Positions 1-8,733 of a DNA stretch of 64,000 nucleotides are shown here, in pieces. The position numbers and the translations under genes are program-made. The stretch is from JAPPHY01 sp034423135. GTDB taxonomy: Bacteria; Chloroflexota; Dehalococcoidia; Lucifugimonadales; UBA2985. Numbering within the stretch: the first letter of the stretch is position 1; every line of letters starts with the position of its first letter. The notes below the pieces were generated by a model that saw only the letters and a list, made by a program, of their open reading frames with translations, ran no database searches and was not told the DNA's origin. The stretch spans positions 211,436 to 275,435 of the forward strand of contig DAOUJC010000011.1 of assembly GCA_034423135.1 (NCBI GenBank), in the 5' to 3' direction.

Positions 1-422
1 CAGATGCCGTCGCCGGGATACCGGACGAATACGCTCGTGTCGTTCGGAGGCCTGGACGCCAGGTAGAAGTTCAACTCTGCAGCGCCTGCAGCATTGACCT
101 CGCCGGAGAACCAGATCAGGGACTCGTCCGAGTTCTTGACCAAGGACAGGATGACGACCTCGCCTGCACCGAAGCCGGATACCCACACGTTGAACTCATG
201 ACCGGCGAATTCGCTCAGGTCCTTCCGGTGCGGGTTGCTTTCCTCGGTGGCGTTGGATGCGCAGATATTGCTGGTAACGATCGTCGCGCCGTCAGTCCTG
301 GTGAGGGACTCCTGCGGCGAAACCGCCGCCTGGTTACCGCCCAGGGCTGTGCCCGTGCCAAGTGCTGCCACCAGCAGCAACGTTACGATGAGAACGCCTT
401 TGACCGACATAATCTTCTTCAC
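1..422 (-). CDS. Secreted protein of unknown function (partial, runs off window start)
   Basis: The reading frame stays open from a GTG at 422 to the window edge, so the C-terminus is missing. The start was chosen because GGAGG lies about 10 bases upstream; an ATG four codons in (410) is the alternative. Residues 1-28 are a signal peptide: KK at the N-terminus, a hydrophobic core (VLIVTLLLVAAL) and an Ala/Gly-rich end. The mature part visible (~110 residues) has no motif I recognise. It reads like a beta-rich extracellular domain with phrases such as FNVWVSGFGAGEVVILS and SVFVRYPGDG. Function unknown; export is an inference from the signal peptide. Confidence 0.6.
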   Translation of the reverse strand, partial: MKKIMSVKGVLIVTLLLVAALGTGTALGGNQAAVSPQESLTRTDGATIVTSNICASNATEESNPHRKDLSEFAGHEFNVWVSGFGAGEVVILSLVKNSDESLIWFSGEVNAAGAAELNFYLASRPPNDTSVFVRYPGDGI

Positions 423-437
423 TGCTGACAAGCCTCC

Positions 438-780
438 CATTGCTCGTGATTGGTTCTGCAAAACGCCTGCTTTCCCCGGTAGGAGAGGTGCGCCGTCTTC
501 GATTACTTGTCACAAATCCGCCTAATCATAGTCACATCGTGCTTTTGTGTCAACCCTTATAGCTGGCAATTTTCGTGTTCTTTGGTGCGGAACGGCTTAT
601 TGCTGCCTGTCGTCAAGCTGAGATGCGAAGTTCAGGGGCTCGTCGAAGGCTCGCGGCCAGTCTCAAGTAGGCTACGCCGCATGCGCGAGACCATAGAGCG
701 CCAGGCGATTTACTTGCAACTACACTCTGCTATAATTCCCGCTTGGCGCAGCCCCCATCCGCCACCGGGCCAGGGAGGGA
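438..780. other. Intergenic stretch between divergent genes
   Basis: This 343-base region lies between the partial secreted protein gene (minus strand) and the antiporter gene (plus strand). Its first ~150 bases are AT-richer than most of the window, as expected for promoters of the leftward gene, but I could not pick a convincing one. The right end carries the antiporter promoter listed separately. The overlapping ORFs here have no recognisable protein signature. Confidence 0.5.
709..736 (+). promoter_or_regulatory. Sigma70-type promoter for the antiporter gene
   Basis: TTTACT at 709-714, a 16-base spacer, then a perfect TATAAT at 731-736. The predicted transcript starts near 743, giving a leader of about 38 bases before the GGGAGGG ribosome site and ATG at 781. 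Confidence 0.55.
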
Positions 781-2043
781 ATGGAACACGACGTAATCGA
801 GAAGGTGACTCACCTTGTGTTCCAGCTAGCCGTTATCCTGGCGGCGGCCAAGGTGGGGGGCGAGATATGCCAGCGCTTCCTGAAGACTCCCCCGGTCCTT
901 GGTGAACTGGTCGTAGGAATCATCATTGGGCCGTTTGCCCTGGGCCAGATCGACATCCCCGGCCTGGGGCCGCTTTTCGAGGCGCCGCATAATGGGGGCT
1001 CCATACCCGTATCGCTGGAGCTGTACTCCGTCTCTCAGATCGCGGCCGTGGTCCTGCTGTTCACTGCCGGTCTGGAGACCGATCTCAAGCAGTTCCTCCG
1101 CTACGCCGGCCCGGCTACGGCTGTTGCAATAGGCGGCGTGGTATTCCCGTTCCTGTTCGGCGTGGGCGCAACGTTTCTGTTCAGGCCGGGCGGCCTGGAG
1201 GGCGATCCGCTGCTGTACTCGGCTCTATTCGTCGGCGCGGTCATGACGGCGACCTCCGTGGGTATCACCGCCAGGGTGCTGAACGACATCAACAGGCTGG
1301 ACTCGCCCGAGGGCGTCACCATCCTCGCTGCCGCGGTGGTAGACGACGTCCTGGGAATTCTGGTGCTCACCGTCATTCTGGGTCTGGCCGAGCCGGACCA
1401 GACCGCAAGCGTTGGAGGCGTGGCGCTGGTGGGTGCCAAGGCCATCGGATTCTGGCTGACACTGCTAGTGGGCGGCATCCTGTGCGCCAAGTACATTTCC
1501 GCGGCGCTGGGCTCGTTCCGCGGCACGGGTTCGGCGATTGCACTTGCGCTTGCGTTGGCCTTCCTTGCGGCGGGCCTTGCGGAGAGCTTCGGGCTGGCCA
1601 TGATAATCGGGGCGTACACCATCGGGCTGGCGCTGTCCGGGACACAGCTGGCCAGGCAGCTGGAGGAGCCCATCATGGCGGTTTACCACGGCCTGGTGCC
1701 CATCTTCTTCGTGGTGATGGGCATGCTGGTGGACGTGACGGTGATGGGCGGCGTAGTCCTGTTCGGCGCGGTGATCACCTTCCTGGCGATCCTGAGCAAG
1801 GTTGCGGGGTCGGGATTGCCGGCGCTATTCGCGGGGTTCACCAGGGCCGGTTCCTGGCGCATAGGCATAGGTATGCTGCCAAGGGGTGAGGTTGCCCTCA
1901 TCATCGCCGGCATAGGACTCTCGCGGGGGCTGATAGGCCAGGATGTGTTCGGCGTTGCAATCCTTATGACTGTTGTGACCACGCTGATGGCGCCGCCGAT
2001 CCTGGTGCCGTCGTTCGGCAGGGGCGGCCCCGGAAAGCGATGA
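781..2043 (+). CDS. CPA2-family cation/proton antiporter (Kef/NapA-like exchanger domain)
   Basis: A 420-residue polytopic membrane protein of about 12 hydrophobic segments, matching the Na+/H+ exchanger domain of the monovalent cation:proton antiporter-2 family. Family hallmarks are TPPVLGELVVGIIIGP near residues 36-51, the unwound-helix motif TATSVGITARVL near 156-167, and the ion-binding pair in AAVVDDVLG (Asp188-Asp189). Paired aspartates are typical of electrogenic Na+/H+ exchangers. The C-terminal TrkA-N regulatory domain of Kef potassium efflux proteins is absent, so Na+/H+ exchange in pH or salt balance fits better than glutathione-gated K+ efflux. The ATG follows GGGAGGG directly. 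The gene stands alone with its own promoter. Confidence 0.9.
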   Translation: MEHDVIEKVTHLVFQLAVILAAAKVGGEICQRFLKTPPVLGELVVGIIIGPFALGQIDIPGLGPLFEAPHNGGSIPVSLELYSVSQIAAVVLLFTAGLETDLKQFLRYAGPATAVAIGGVVFPFLFGVGATFLFRPGGLEGDPLLYSALFVGAVMTATSVGITARVLNDINRLDSPEGVTILAAAVVDDVLGILVLTVILGLAEPDQTASVGGVALVGAKAIGFWLTLLVGGILCAKYISAALGSFRGTGSAIALALALAFLAAGLAESFGLAMIIGAYTIGLALSGTQLARQLEEPIMAVYHGLVPIFFVVMGMLVDVTVMGGVVLFGAVITFLAILSKVAGSGLPALFAGFTRAGSWRIGIGMLPRGEVALIIAGIGLSRGLIGQDVFGVAILMTVVTTLMAPPILVPSFGRGGPGKR

Positions 2044-2056
2044 GAGCGCGCTCAGG

Positions 2057-2086
2057 TTGCCTGCGGGAACACAGGACTGGTATAGT
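2057..2086 (+). promoter_or_regulatory. Possible promoter for tRNA-Arg
   Basis: TTGCCT at 2057-2062, an 18-base spacer and TATAGT at 2081-2086, about 70 bases upstream of the mature tRNA 5' end. It lies just after the antiporter stop codon, which suggests independent transcription of the tRNA. Confidence 0.4.
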
Positions 2087-2155
2087 AGCGCCTGCCGGCC
2101 GCTGCTGATGACGCCCCTAGTAGCGTTGACGCGGCCGGAAGGATGGATCCGACAG

Positions 2156-2230
2156 GCCCCTGTAGCTCAGAGGATAGAGCGCTGGCCTCCGAAGCCAGGT
2201 GCGTGGGTTCGAGTCCCGCCAGGGGCACCA
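2156..2230 (+). tRNA. tRNA-Arg, anticodon CCG
   Basis: Complete cloverleaf. The acceptor stem is GCCCCTG paired with CAGGGGC (2220-2226), followed by discriminator A2227 and an encoded CCA at 2228-2230. The anticodon stem CTGGC/GCCAG encloses the loop CTCCGAA, giving anticodon CCG, which reads CGG arginine codons. The T arm contains GTTCGAGTC with one G-T wobble in its stem. A CGG-reading tRNA fits the GC-rich codon use seen here. Confidence 0.95.
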
Positions 2231-2361
2231 CGGCTGTAGCCATCATCGGCAAGCCCCACTCGCGTGCAGTCTGGAGGCCGCGGCCGCATACCGGCCCGCG
2301 GCTATCTGTCGCGATGCTCCTCAATTTCATGCCGTCCTTCTCAGGCGCCGCCCCAATGCTA

Positions 2362-2390
2362 TTGACAGCGCAATACATTAGACTTATGCT
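2362..2390 (+). promoter_or_regulatory. Sigma70-type promoter of the fur-znuACB operon
   Basis: A perfect -35 TTGACA (2362-2367), a 17-base spacer and TATGCT (2385-2390). The transcript would start about 2397, inside the short palindrome listed next, and the regulator gene begins at 2421. Confidence 0.7.
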
Positions 2391-2402
2391 TGCTTCTGCA
2401 AG
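2389..2402. promoter_or_regulatory. Possible operator palindrome at the start site
   Basis: CTTGC-TTCT-GCAAG is a perfect 5-bp inverted repeat directly downstream of the -10 box. A dyad at the start of transcription of a gene for a metalloregulator is a plausible autoregulatory operator, but it is shorter than a classical Fur or Zur box. Confidence 0.3.
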
Positions 2403-2420
2403 TAGTTGCAGGAGCAAGGA

Positions 2421-2846
2421 ATGGCAGGGCACGGCAACGTAGTAGCCACACTCAGGGAGGCGGGCTATCGCCTCACTCCTCAGCGCGTCATGGTGCTGCA
2501 GGCCATCACGGAAGGCGGAGGGCACCAAACCGCGGAGGCGATTTATCGCGAGGTCATCAAGACCTACCCGTACCTGGACATCGCGACCGTCTATCGGATC
2601 CTGCAGCTGCTCAAGCGGCTGCACCTGGTCACCGAGATCGACCTAGGCGGTGATTCCGCACGCTACGAGGTCGCCGAGCCAAACAAGCATCACCACATGG
2701 TCTGCCGCGAGTGCAGCCGCACATTCGATCTCAGCCCGTCCTACCTCGAAGAGCTCAGGCTCCGTCTCGTGAACGAGTTTGGATTCGAGCCGGACCTGGA
2801 GCACTTTGCCATAGGAGGGCAGTGCGCGGAATGCGCTTCAGCGTAG
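2421..2846 (+). CDS. Fur-family metalloregulator, probably Zur-like
   Basis: A transcriptional repressor of about 141 residues. The N-terminal winged helix contains the family motifs RLTPQR, TAEAIYREV and IATVYRILQLL. The C-terminal dimerisation and metal domain has HHHMVCREC and GGQCAEC, giving the two CxxC structural zinc pairs and the histidine cluster. The ATG at 2421 was preferred over a TTG at 2406 because GGAG lies at good spacing before it. It overlaps the solute-binding protein gene of a zinc/manganese-type ABC transporter by 16 bases, so it probably senses that metal and controls the operon. Zur is most likely; Mur or Fur cannot be excluded. Confidence 0.88.
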   Translation: MAGHGNVVATLREAGYRLTPQRVMVLQAITEGGGHQTAEAIYREVIKTYPYLDIATVYRILQLLKRLHLVTEIDLGGDSARYEVAEPNKHHHMVCRECSRTFDLSPSYLEELRLRLVNEFGFEPDLEHFAIGGQCAECASA

Positions 2847-3898
2847 TGAGGGCGGCACTCCAGACCCGCGAGACCGTGTTGGGCCGGGCCATCGGCAGAT
2901 TAGCAACTCCGGCAGCCTTACTCGCGCTGGCTATGCTGGCGCTGGCTGGGGCCTGCGCGTCGGAAGGGGAGCCCGCGGACGGGGAGAAGCTCAGAGTGGT
3001 CACCACTGTTTCGCCAATTACCAGCCTCGCGGAGAACGTGGGAGGCACACGCATCCGGCTGGAGGGAGTGGTGCCGGAGGGCACCAACTCGCACACGTTC
3101 AGCCCCGCGCCGTCCGTCGCCGTAGCGCTCACGGAGGCGGACCTGTTCATCGCCAACGGCCTCTTTCTGGAGGAGCCCACCATAGAGATGGCCGAAGCCA
3201 ACCTGAAGGACGGCGCGGTCATTCTGACCCTGGCCGACAAGGCTATCAGCGAGGATGAGTGGGTGTTCGACTTCTCATTCCCTGAGTCGGACGGACACCC
3301 GAATCCTCACCTGTGGACGTCGCCACCGCTGGGCCTGCGTTACGCAGAGCTGATTCGCGACGCGCTCGTGGAGCTTGACCCGGACAACCGCGACTACTTC
3401 GACGAGAACCTGGAGGCACTGCGGGAGCGCATCGAGGACCTGGACGGCCGCATAGCCCAGGCTGTGGAGACCATCCCGCCGGCAAACCGCAAGCTGCTGA
3501 CGTATCACGACTCGTTCCCGTTCTTCGGCCCGCGCTACGGACTGGAGATCATCGGCGCGGTGCAGCCGTCGGACTTCACGGAGCCGTCGGCGCGCGAGGT
3601 GGCGTCGCTAATCAACCAGATCAGGGAGGCGCAGGTCCCGGCGATATTCGGCTCCGAGGTGTTCCCGAGCCCCGTCATGGAGCAGATAGCGCGGGAGGGC
3701 GGCGCGGAGTTCGTGGACCGGCTGCGGGACGACGACCTGCCCGGCGCACCCGGCGACCCGCTCCACACCTACCTTGGCCTGATCCTCACGGACGTGCAGA
3801 TCATCGTCGGCGCGCTGGGAGGCAGCACGGACGCCCTGGACGGGTTTGACTCCGGCCTCGTGTTCGAGGGCGAGAGCGGAGCAATCTACCCCCAGTAG
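2831..3898 (+). CDS. Metal ABC transporter solute-binding lipoprotein (ZnuA/MntC type)
   Basis: A cluster A-I substrate-binding protein of 355 residues. A lipoprotein signal ends LALAGAC near residue 30, so it should be lipid-anchored at the outer face of the membrane. Family metal ligands are visible: His in NSHTFSP, His in NPHLWTSP, His in TYHDSFPFFGPRYGLEI, and an acidic residue in the C-terminal DVQIIVGAL region. The usual His-rich zinc loop of ZnuA is missing, so Zn versus Mn specificity is open. The ATG at 2831 overlaps the regulator's end, indicating translational coupling; longer upstream starts would lie inside the regulator gene. Followed 9 bases later by the ATPase. Confidence 0.88.
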   Translation: MRFSVVRAALQTRETVLGRAIGRLATPAALLALAMLALAGACASEGEPADGEKLRVVTTVSPITSLAENVGGTRIRLEGVVPEGTNSHTFSPAPSVAVALTEADLFIANGLFLEEPTIEMAEANLKDGAVILTLADKAISEDEWVFDFSFPESDGHPNPHLWTSPPLGLRYAELIRDALVELDPDNRDYFDENLEALRERIEDLDGRIAQAVETIPPANRKLLTYHDSFPFFGPRYGLEIIGAVQPSDFTEPSAREVASLINQIREAQVPAIFGSEVFPSPVMEQIAREGGAEFVDRLRDDDLPGAPGDPLHTYLGLILTDVQIIVGALGGSTDALDGFDSGLVFEGESGAIYPQ

Positions 3899-3907
3899 GG
3901 AGCCGTC

Positions 3908-4753
3908 ATGCTGCATCCAGTCCCACACGAGTACGGCCCGGTACCACCCATTGTGGAGCTGAAGGGCCTGTCCTGCGGCTACGACGGGCGTGTCGTGCTG
4001 CGGGACGTCAACCTGAGCATCATGCCCGGGGACTTCGTGGGCTTGCTTGGGCCGAGCGGGTCCGGCAAGAGCACTCTGCTCCGCAGCCTTGTGGGCGCAG
4101 TAGACCTGTACCACGGTGAGGTGATCGTGGAGGGGCAGTCCGTCGCGAGGAAGCGTCCACGGACAGGCTACGTGCCGCAGCTGGAGACCATCGACTGGAA
4201 CTTCCCCGTGACCGCCTGGGAAGTGGTGATGATGGGTTGCACGGCGGACAGCCCGGCCCTGCCCTGGTACGGGAAGGCAGTGCGGAAGAGGGGAATGGAA
4301 ATCATGGAGCGGCTGGGCATCGCAGGGCTGGCGGGCCGGCACATTCGCGAGCTATCCGGAGGCGAGCAACAGCGCACGTTCCTGGCGAGGGCGCTGGTGA
4401 GCAATCCGCGGCTGCTCATCCTCGACGAGCCCACGTCCGGCGTGGACATCAAGACGCGGGACGACGTGATGCACCTGCTGGACGAGCTGAACCACCAGGA
4501 CATCACCGTCATCATGAGCACTCACGAGATCAACGCGGTGGCCGCCCACCTGCCGCGCGTCGTGTGCCTGAACGGCGGCGTCATCGCGGACGGGCCGCCC
4601 GCGGAGGTATTCACGAGCGAACTGCTGAGCCTCACCTACGGCGCTCACATGCCGATCACGCAGTACGAGGGCATCACGCTGGTGGCGGAGACGCCGCACT
4701 TCTTCGGACGGGACAACCACTCCGCCGGCGAGCGGAATGGAGCAGGGGAGTAG
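3908..4753 (+). CDS. Metal ABC transporter ATP-binding protein (ZnuC/MntB type)
   Basis: A cytoplasmic ABC ATPase of 281 residues that powers the metal importer. Walker A is GPSGSGKST (48-56), the Q-loop region is GYVPQLETIDWNFPVT, the signature is LSGGEQQR (about 149-156), Walker B is LLILDEPTSG, and the switch histidine lies in STHEIN. The motif PQ-x-x-x-DWNFP is characteristic of the Mn/Zn subfamily. GGGAG precedes the ATG. The ~35-residue tail after the core is slightly longer than usual. It is co-transcribed with the binding protein and the permease. Confidence 0.92.
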   Translation: MLHPVPHEYGPVPPIVELKGLSCGYDGRVVLRDVNLSIMPGDFVGLLGPSGSGKSTLLRSLVGAVDLYHGEVIVEGQSVARKRPRTGYVPQLETIDWNFPVTAWEVVMMGCTADSPALPWYGKAVRKRGMEIMERLGIAGLAGRHIRELSGGEQQRTFLARALVSNPRLLILDEPTSGVDIKTRDDVMHLLDELNHQDITVIMSTHEINAVAAHLPRVVCLNGGVIADGPPAEVFTSELLSLTYGAHMPITQYEGITLVAETPHFFGRDNHSAGERNGAGE

Positions 4754-4764
4754 AGAGGGACTCA

Positions 4765-5640
4765 GTGTTCGAGCCGTTCCAGTACGAGTTCTTCGTCAAG
4801 GGAGCAATCGCGGCCACGCTCGTGGGCGCGCTGTGCGGGTTCGTGGGCGTGTACGTTGTGCTGCGCGGCATGTCTTACATCGGACACGGGCTGGCCCACG
4901 CCATCTTCGGCGGCGCGGTGGTGAGCTACGTCATGTCCATCAACTTCTTTGTGGGCGCGAGCGTGTGGGGGTTCGTCTCCGCGGTGCTGATCAACATGAC
5001 CACGCGAAGGCAGAAGATAGGCGCGGACGCGGCCATAGGCATCGTGACGACGGCGAGCTTCGCGCTCGGTATCGCGCTCATCAGCCGGTACAAGACCTTC
5101 ACGCGCAGCTTCGATGCTGCGCTGTTCGGCAACATCCTGGGCGTCACTTACGGCGACTTGCTGGCAATCGTCGCTGTCGTGGCGGCGACCGCGCTGATAG
5201 TGATCGTGGCCTACAAGCAGTTCCTGTTCACCGCCTTCGACCCGGAGGTGGCGCAATACTACGGCGTGCACACGGGCTGGGTGGACTCGATGCTGGCGCT
5301 GGTGCTGGCGGCCTCCATCGTGGTCTCGATGCAGGTGCTGGGCGTGACGATGATCGCCGCCGCGATAGTCATACCGCCCATCATAGCGAGGCTTCTGACA
5401 AACAGCTTCGGCAGCATGATGCTGCTGTCGGCGGCCGTGGGCGCGCTGTGCGGCCTGGGCGGCATATACCTCAGCTTCTACGTGGACGTTTCGTCCGGGG
5501 CTACGGTTGTGCTGTTCTCCGCTGCGCTGTTCGTGGCGGCGCTGGGCTACGCGTCGCTGCGCGCGCGGCTGGCCGCCGCCAGGGGCAGACTGGCAGGACG
5601 GGCGGCGCTTTCCGACGTGGACGGCGGCGCTTTCCACTGA
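4765..5640 (+). CDS. Metal ABC transporter permease (ZnuB/MntC type)
   Basis: A polytopic inner-membrane permease of 291 residues (ABC-3 family, eight or nine hydrophobic helices). Family signatures include GALCGFVGVYVVLRGMSYIG near the N-terminus, FGNILGV and FDPEVAQYYGV in the middle, and the membrane motif VSMQVLGVTMIAAAIVIPP near 190-210. The GTG at 4765 follows GAGAGGGA at good spacing; the open frame upstream lies inside the ATPase gene. It is the last gene of the regulator-transporter operon. Confidence 0.9.
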   Translation: MFEPFQYEFFVKGAIAATLVGALCGFVGVYVVLRGMSYIGHGLAHAIFGGAVVSYVMSINFFVGASVWGFVSAVLINMTTRRQKIGADAAIGIVTTASFALGIALISRYKTFTRSFDAALFGNILGVTYGDLLAIVAVVAATALIVIVAYKQFLFTAFDPEVAQYYGVHTGWVDSMLALVLAASIVVSMQVLGVTMIAAAIVIPPIIARLLTNSFGSMMLLSAAVGALCGLGGIYLSFYVDVSSGATVVLFSAALFVAALGYASLRARLAAARGRLAGRAALSDVDGGAFH

Positions 5641-5700
5641 ATCGGCCGCTGCCAATTGAGACCGGGTTCAGGCAACCGTCGAATTTGCCTCCCATAGTTG

Positions 5701-5729
5701 TTGACTCGCAATGAGGGTGTGAATATACT
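5701..5729 (+). promoter_or_regulatory. Sigma70-type promoter of the pnt operon
   Basis: TTGACT at 5701-5706, a 17-base spacer and TATACT at 5724-5729. The predicted leader runs about 75 bases to the ATG at 5812. Confidence 0.65.
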
Positions 5730-5811
5730 TGCTTCCGATGCTTGAGGGCCTTACCTTGAGTGTGCCTGTGGATCAATCGTCGTCCCACAGAGTCCTGCAA
5801 CAGGCGGATAG

Positions 5812-6972
5812 ATGAAAGTAGGCGTTCCCAGAGAGACAACGGCAGGCGAGAGAAGGGTGGCGCTGGTCCCGGATGCCGTGGCAAGGCTGGTAGCATCCGG
5901 CTGTGAGGTGGTGGTGGAGTCGGGAGCGGGCGAGGCAGCCACCTACGACGACGATTCGTATACACAGGCGGGCGCATCCATCGCGCCCGACGCTTCAACC
6001 GTCTACGGCGAGGCGGACGTGGTGCTCAAGGTGCAGGCGCCCGCGATGAGCCAATCGCTCGGCAAGCACGAGGCGGAGCTTCTGGCCAAAGATTCCACCC
6101 TAATCTGTCTCTTGCAGCCGCTTACCAACCTGGACCTGGTCCGCACGCTCTCGGAGCGCGGCGTCACCAGCTTCAGCATGGACACCATCCCGCGCATAGC
6201 ACGCGCGCAGAGCATGGACGCGCTGTCGTCCATGAGTTCGCTGGCGGGCTACAAGGCGGTGCTGATGGCGTCTAACTCGCTGCCCAAGTACTTCCCTATG
6301 ATGATCACGGCCGCGGGAACGTACGCGCCGGCCAAGGGCCTCGTTCTTGGCGCGGGAGTCGCTGGCCTGCAGGCCATCGCAACGGCGCGGCGTCTAGGCG
6401 CCGTGCTGCAGGCGTTCGACGTGCGCCCGGTGGTGAAGGAGCAGGTGGAGAGCCTGGGGGCAACATTCGTTGGTCTCACCGAGGAGATGCACACGGAGGA
6501 CGCAGGCGGCTACGCAACGGAGCTTGCGGAGGAGACGCAGCGCAAGGAGCGCGAGCTCATTCACACCTACGCCAAAGATGCGGATTTCGTCATATGCACG
6601 GCGCTGATTCCTGGGCGGCCGGCGCCGCTCCTGATCACAGAGGACATGGTCAAGGACATGCGCCGCGGCTCGGTCATCATGGACCTGGCGGCGGAGGCCG
6701 GCGGCAACTGCGAGCTGACTGAGCCTGGCGAGGAGGTCGTGAAGCACGGCGTCATCATCAACGGGCCGCTCAACCTGGCAAGCACCATGCCGCTGCACGC
6801 CAGCCAGATGTACTCACGGAACATCTCTACTCTATTCAACCACCTGGTGAAGGACGGCGAGCTTGCGCTGGACTTCAACGATGCGATTGTACAGGGCTGC
6901 TGCATCACGCACGACGGCAGCGTGGTCTACGAACCGGCGCAGGCCCGCCTTTCGGAGGCGGGAAGCCGGTGA
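5812..6972 (+). CDS. pntA1: NAD(P) transhydrogenase alpha subunit, part 1
   Basis: The 386-residue soluble NAD(H)-binding domain I of proton-translocating transhydrogenase, related to alanine dehydrogenase. It begins KVGVPRETTAGERRVALVPD, the family N-terminus. The Rossmann segment VLGAGVAGLQAIATARRLGA binds NAD(H), and the region RGSVIMDLAAEAGGNCELT is also conserved. The enzyme couples hydride transfer from NADH to NADP+ to proton entry, supplying NADPH. The alpha subunit is split as in Rhodospirillum: the membrane part is the next ORF. Confidence 0.95.
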   Translation: MKVGVPRETTAGERRVALVPDAVARLVASGCEVVVESGAGEAATYDDDSYTQAGASIAPDASTVYGEADVVLKVQAPAMSQSLGKHEAELLAKDSTLICLLQPLTNLDLVRTLSERGVTSFSMDTIPRIARAQSMDALSSMSSLAGYKAVLMASNSLPKYFPMMITAAGTYAPAKGLVLGAGVAGLQAIATARRLGAVLQAFDVRPVVKEQVESLGATFVGLTEEMHTEDAGGYATELAEETQRKERELIHTYAKDADFVICTALIPGRPAPLLITEDMVKDMRRGSVIMDLAAEAGGNCELTEPGEEVVKHGVIINGPLNLASTMPLHASQMYSRNISTLFNHLVKDGELALDFNDAIVQGCCITHDGSVVYEPAQARLSEAGSR

Positions 6973-6985
6973 AGGAGCAAGCCGC

Positions 6986-7285
6986 ATGATAGAGGGGCTA
7001 CTCGTATCGCTGTTCGTATTTGTGCTGGCGGTGCTCGTGGGATTTGAGGTCATCAGCAAGGTGCCTCCCATCCTCCACACGCCGCTCATGTCCGGCTCCA
7101 ACGCCATTTCGGGCATCGTGCTCATTGGCGCGCTGGTGGTAGTGGTGCGCAGCGATTCAATAATCGGCGACGCGCTGGGGATTGGCGCGGTGGCGCTGGC
7201 CACGATCAACGTCGTTGGCGGGTTCATGGTCACGGACAGAATGCTTCAGCTGTTCAGGAGGCGGTCGGACAGGCCGAACGAATGA
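6986..7285 (+). CDS. pntA2: NAD(P) transhydrogenase alpha subunit, part 2 (membrane)
   Basis: A 99-residue membrane protein with about three helices, corresponding to the N-terminal part of transhydrogenase domain II. The segment FEVISKVPPILHTPLMSGSN is the strongly conserved family motif. It starts 13 bases after pntA1, with AAGGAGC as ribosome site, and its stop overlaps the start of pntB (ATGA at 7282-7285), so the three subunits are translationally coupled. Confidence 0.93.
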   Translation: MIEGLLVSLFVFVLAVLVGFEVISKVPPILHTPLMSGSNAISGIVLIGALVVVVRSDSIIGDALGIGAVALATINVVGGFMVTDRMLQLFRRRSDRPNE

Positions 7286-8694
7286 CGCTTGTCAATCTAG
7301 TCAACCTTGCATACCTGCTGTCGGCGGTGATGTTCATCGTCGGCCTCAAGCGGCTGAGCTCGCCTGCCACGGCGCGCTCCGGCAACATGATGGGCGCAAC
7401 CGGCATGCTCATCGCCGTGGTAGTGACGCTGATCGACAGGGAGGCGCTGGACTACGCGCAGATAGCTGCCGGCATGGTGATTGGCGCAGGCGCGGGCGCG
7501 GTACTGGCTCGCACGATCAAGATGACGGCCATGCCGCAGATGGTGGCCATCTTCAACGGCCTTGGCGGGGGCGCTTCCGCGCTGGTGGCCTCCGGCGAAT
7601 TCCACAAGCTGAGTTCGGACGGGGCAAATGTGGGCGCGGACGTGGGCGTGACCATCATGCTGGGCACGTTCATAGGCGCGGTGACGCTTTCGGGCAGCTT
7701 CATAGCGTTCGGGAAGCTGCAGGACATCGTCACCGGCCGGGCCATAAGCTCGCCCATCATCAAGGCGCTGAACCCAATCCTGTTCCTCACCGCGCTGGGC
7801 CTCGGCGGCTACCTTGTGTCCGTGCTCGCGGATGGCGCGAGCATGTCCGAGGCGGCGCCGCTGTTCCTTGGACTGGTGGTGGTATCGCTCGCGCTTGGCA
7901 TCCTGCTGGTCATGCCGATAGGTGGAGCGGACATGCCGGTGGTGATCGCGCTGCTGAACTCGTACTCCGGGCTGGCTGCCGCAGCCGCCGGGTTCGTGCT
8001 GGACAACATGGTGCTCATCATCAGCGGCTCGCTGGTGGGCGCGTCCGGGTTCATCCTGACGCGTATCATGTGCATTGCGATGAACCGCTCCATCTGGAAC
8101 GTGATGTTCGGCGCGTTCGGCGCGCAGGTGGCCGGCGCCGACCAGGCGGGAAGCGAGGGCCGGCAGGCGCAGTCCACCACGGCGGAGGACTCCTCGATTG
8201 TGCTGGCGTACGCCAAGTCGGTCATCTTCGTGCCGGGCTACGGACTGGCCGCGGCGCAGGCGCAGCACCAGGTAAAGGAGTTGGCGGACCTGCTTCAGTC
8301 GAAGGGCGTCGAGGTAAGGCACGCGATTCACCCCGTCGCAGGCCGGATGCCAGGGCACATGAACGTGCTGCTCGCCGAGGCGGACGTACCCTACGACCAG
8401 CTGTTCGCGATGGAGGACATCAACGACGACTTCGACAGGACGGACGTTGCGGTGGTGGTTGGCGCCAACGACGTGACCAACCCGGTGTCCCGCGACGTGC
8501 CGGACAGCCCAATCTACGGGATGCCCATCCTGAACGTGGACAGGGCCAGGAACATCATCTTCATCAAGCGCAGCCTTAGCCCCGGGTTCGCAGGCATAGA
8601 CAACCCGCTTTTCTACAATCCGAAGACTCGGATGTACTTCGCGGACGCCCGTCGCGCATTGACTGACCTGGTGAACGCCATCAAGGAGCTTTAG
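7282..8694 (+). CDS. pntB: NAD(P) transhydrogenase beta subunit
   Basis: A 470-residue protein of full family length. The N-terminal two thirds holds about nine membrane helices (domain II), which form the proton channel with pntA2. The C-terminal ~180 residues are the NADP(H)-binding domain III, with the fingerprint VPGYGLAAAQAQHQVKEL, followed by HPVAGRMPGHMNVLLAEADVPYD and DVAVVVGANDVTNPV. No defects seen. The operon ends here; panD converges from the other strand 39 bases on. Confidence 0.95.
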   Translation: MTLVNLVNLAYLLSAVMFIVGLKRLSSPATARSGNMMGATGMLIAVVVTLIDREALDYAQIAAGMVIGAGAGAVLARTIKMTAMPQMVAIFNGLGGGASALVASGEFHKLSSDGANVGADVGVTIMLGTFIGAVTLSGSFIAFGKLQDIVTGRAISSPIIKALNPILFLTALGLGGYLVSVLADGASMSEAAPLFLGLVVVSLALGILLVMPIGGADMPVVIALLNSYSGLAAAAAGFVLDNMVLIISGSLVGASGFILTRIMCIAMNRSIWNVMFGAFGAQVAGADQAGSEGRQAQSTTAEDSSIVLAYAKSVIFVPGYGLAAAQAQHQVKELADLLQSKGVEVRHAIHPVAGRMPGHMNVLLAEADVPYDQLFAMEDINDDFDRTDVAVVVGANDVTNPVSRDVPDSPIYGMPILNVDRARNIIFIKRSLSPGFAGIDNPLFYNPKTRMYFADARRALTDLVNAIKEL

Positions 8695-8733
8695 GCGAGG
8701 GCGTCTTCGTCTCCGCGCCGCCGGCCGTCGCGG

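Noticed and set aside
4237..4764. N-terminal extension of the permease frame to 4237
   Set aside because: It lies inside the ATPase gene in another frame and has Arg/Ala-rich composition typical of a shadow; GTG 4765 has a ribosome site and the conserved N-terminus.
7182..8579. Long Arg/Gly-rich frame in the pntB region
   Set aside because: It is the out-of-frame shadow of pntB; the product has no membrane helices or known motifs.
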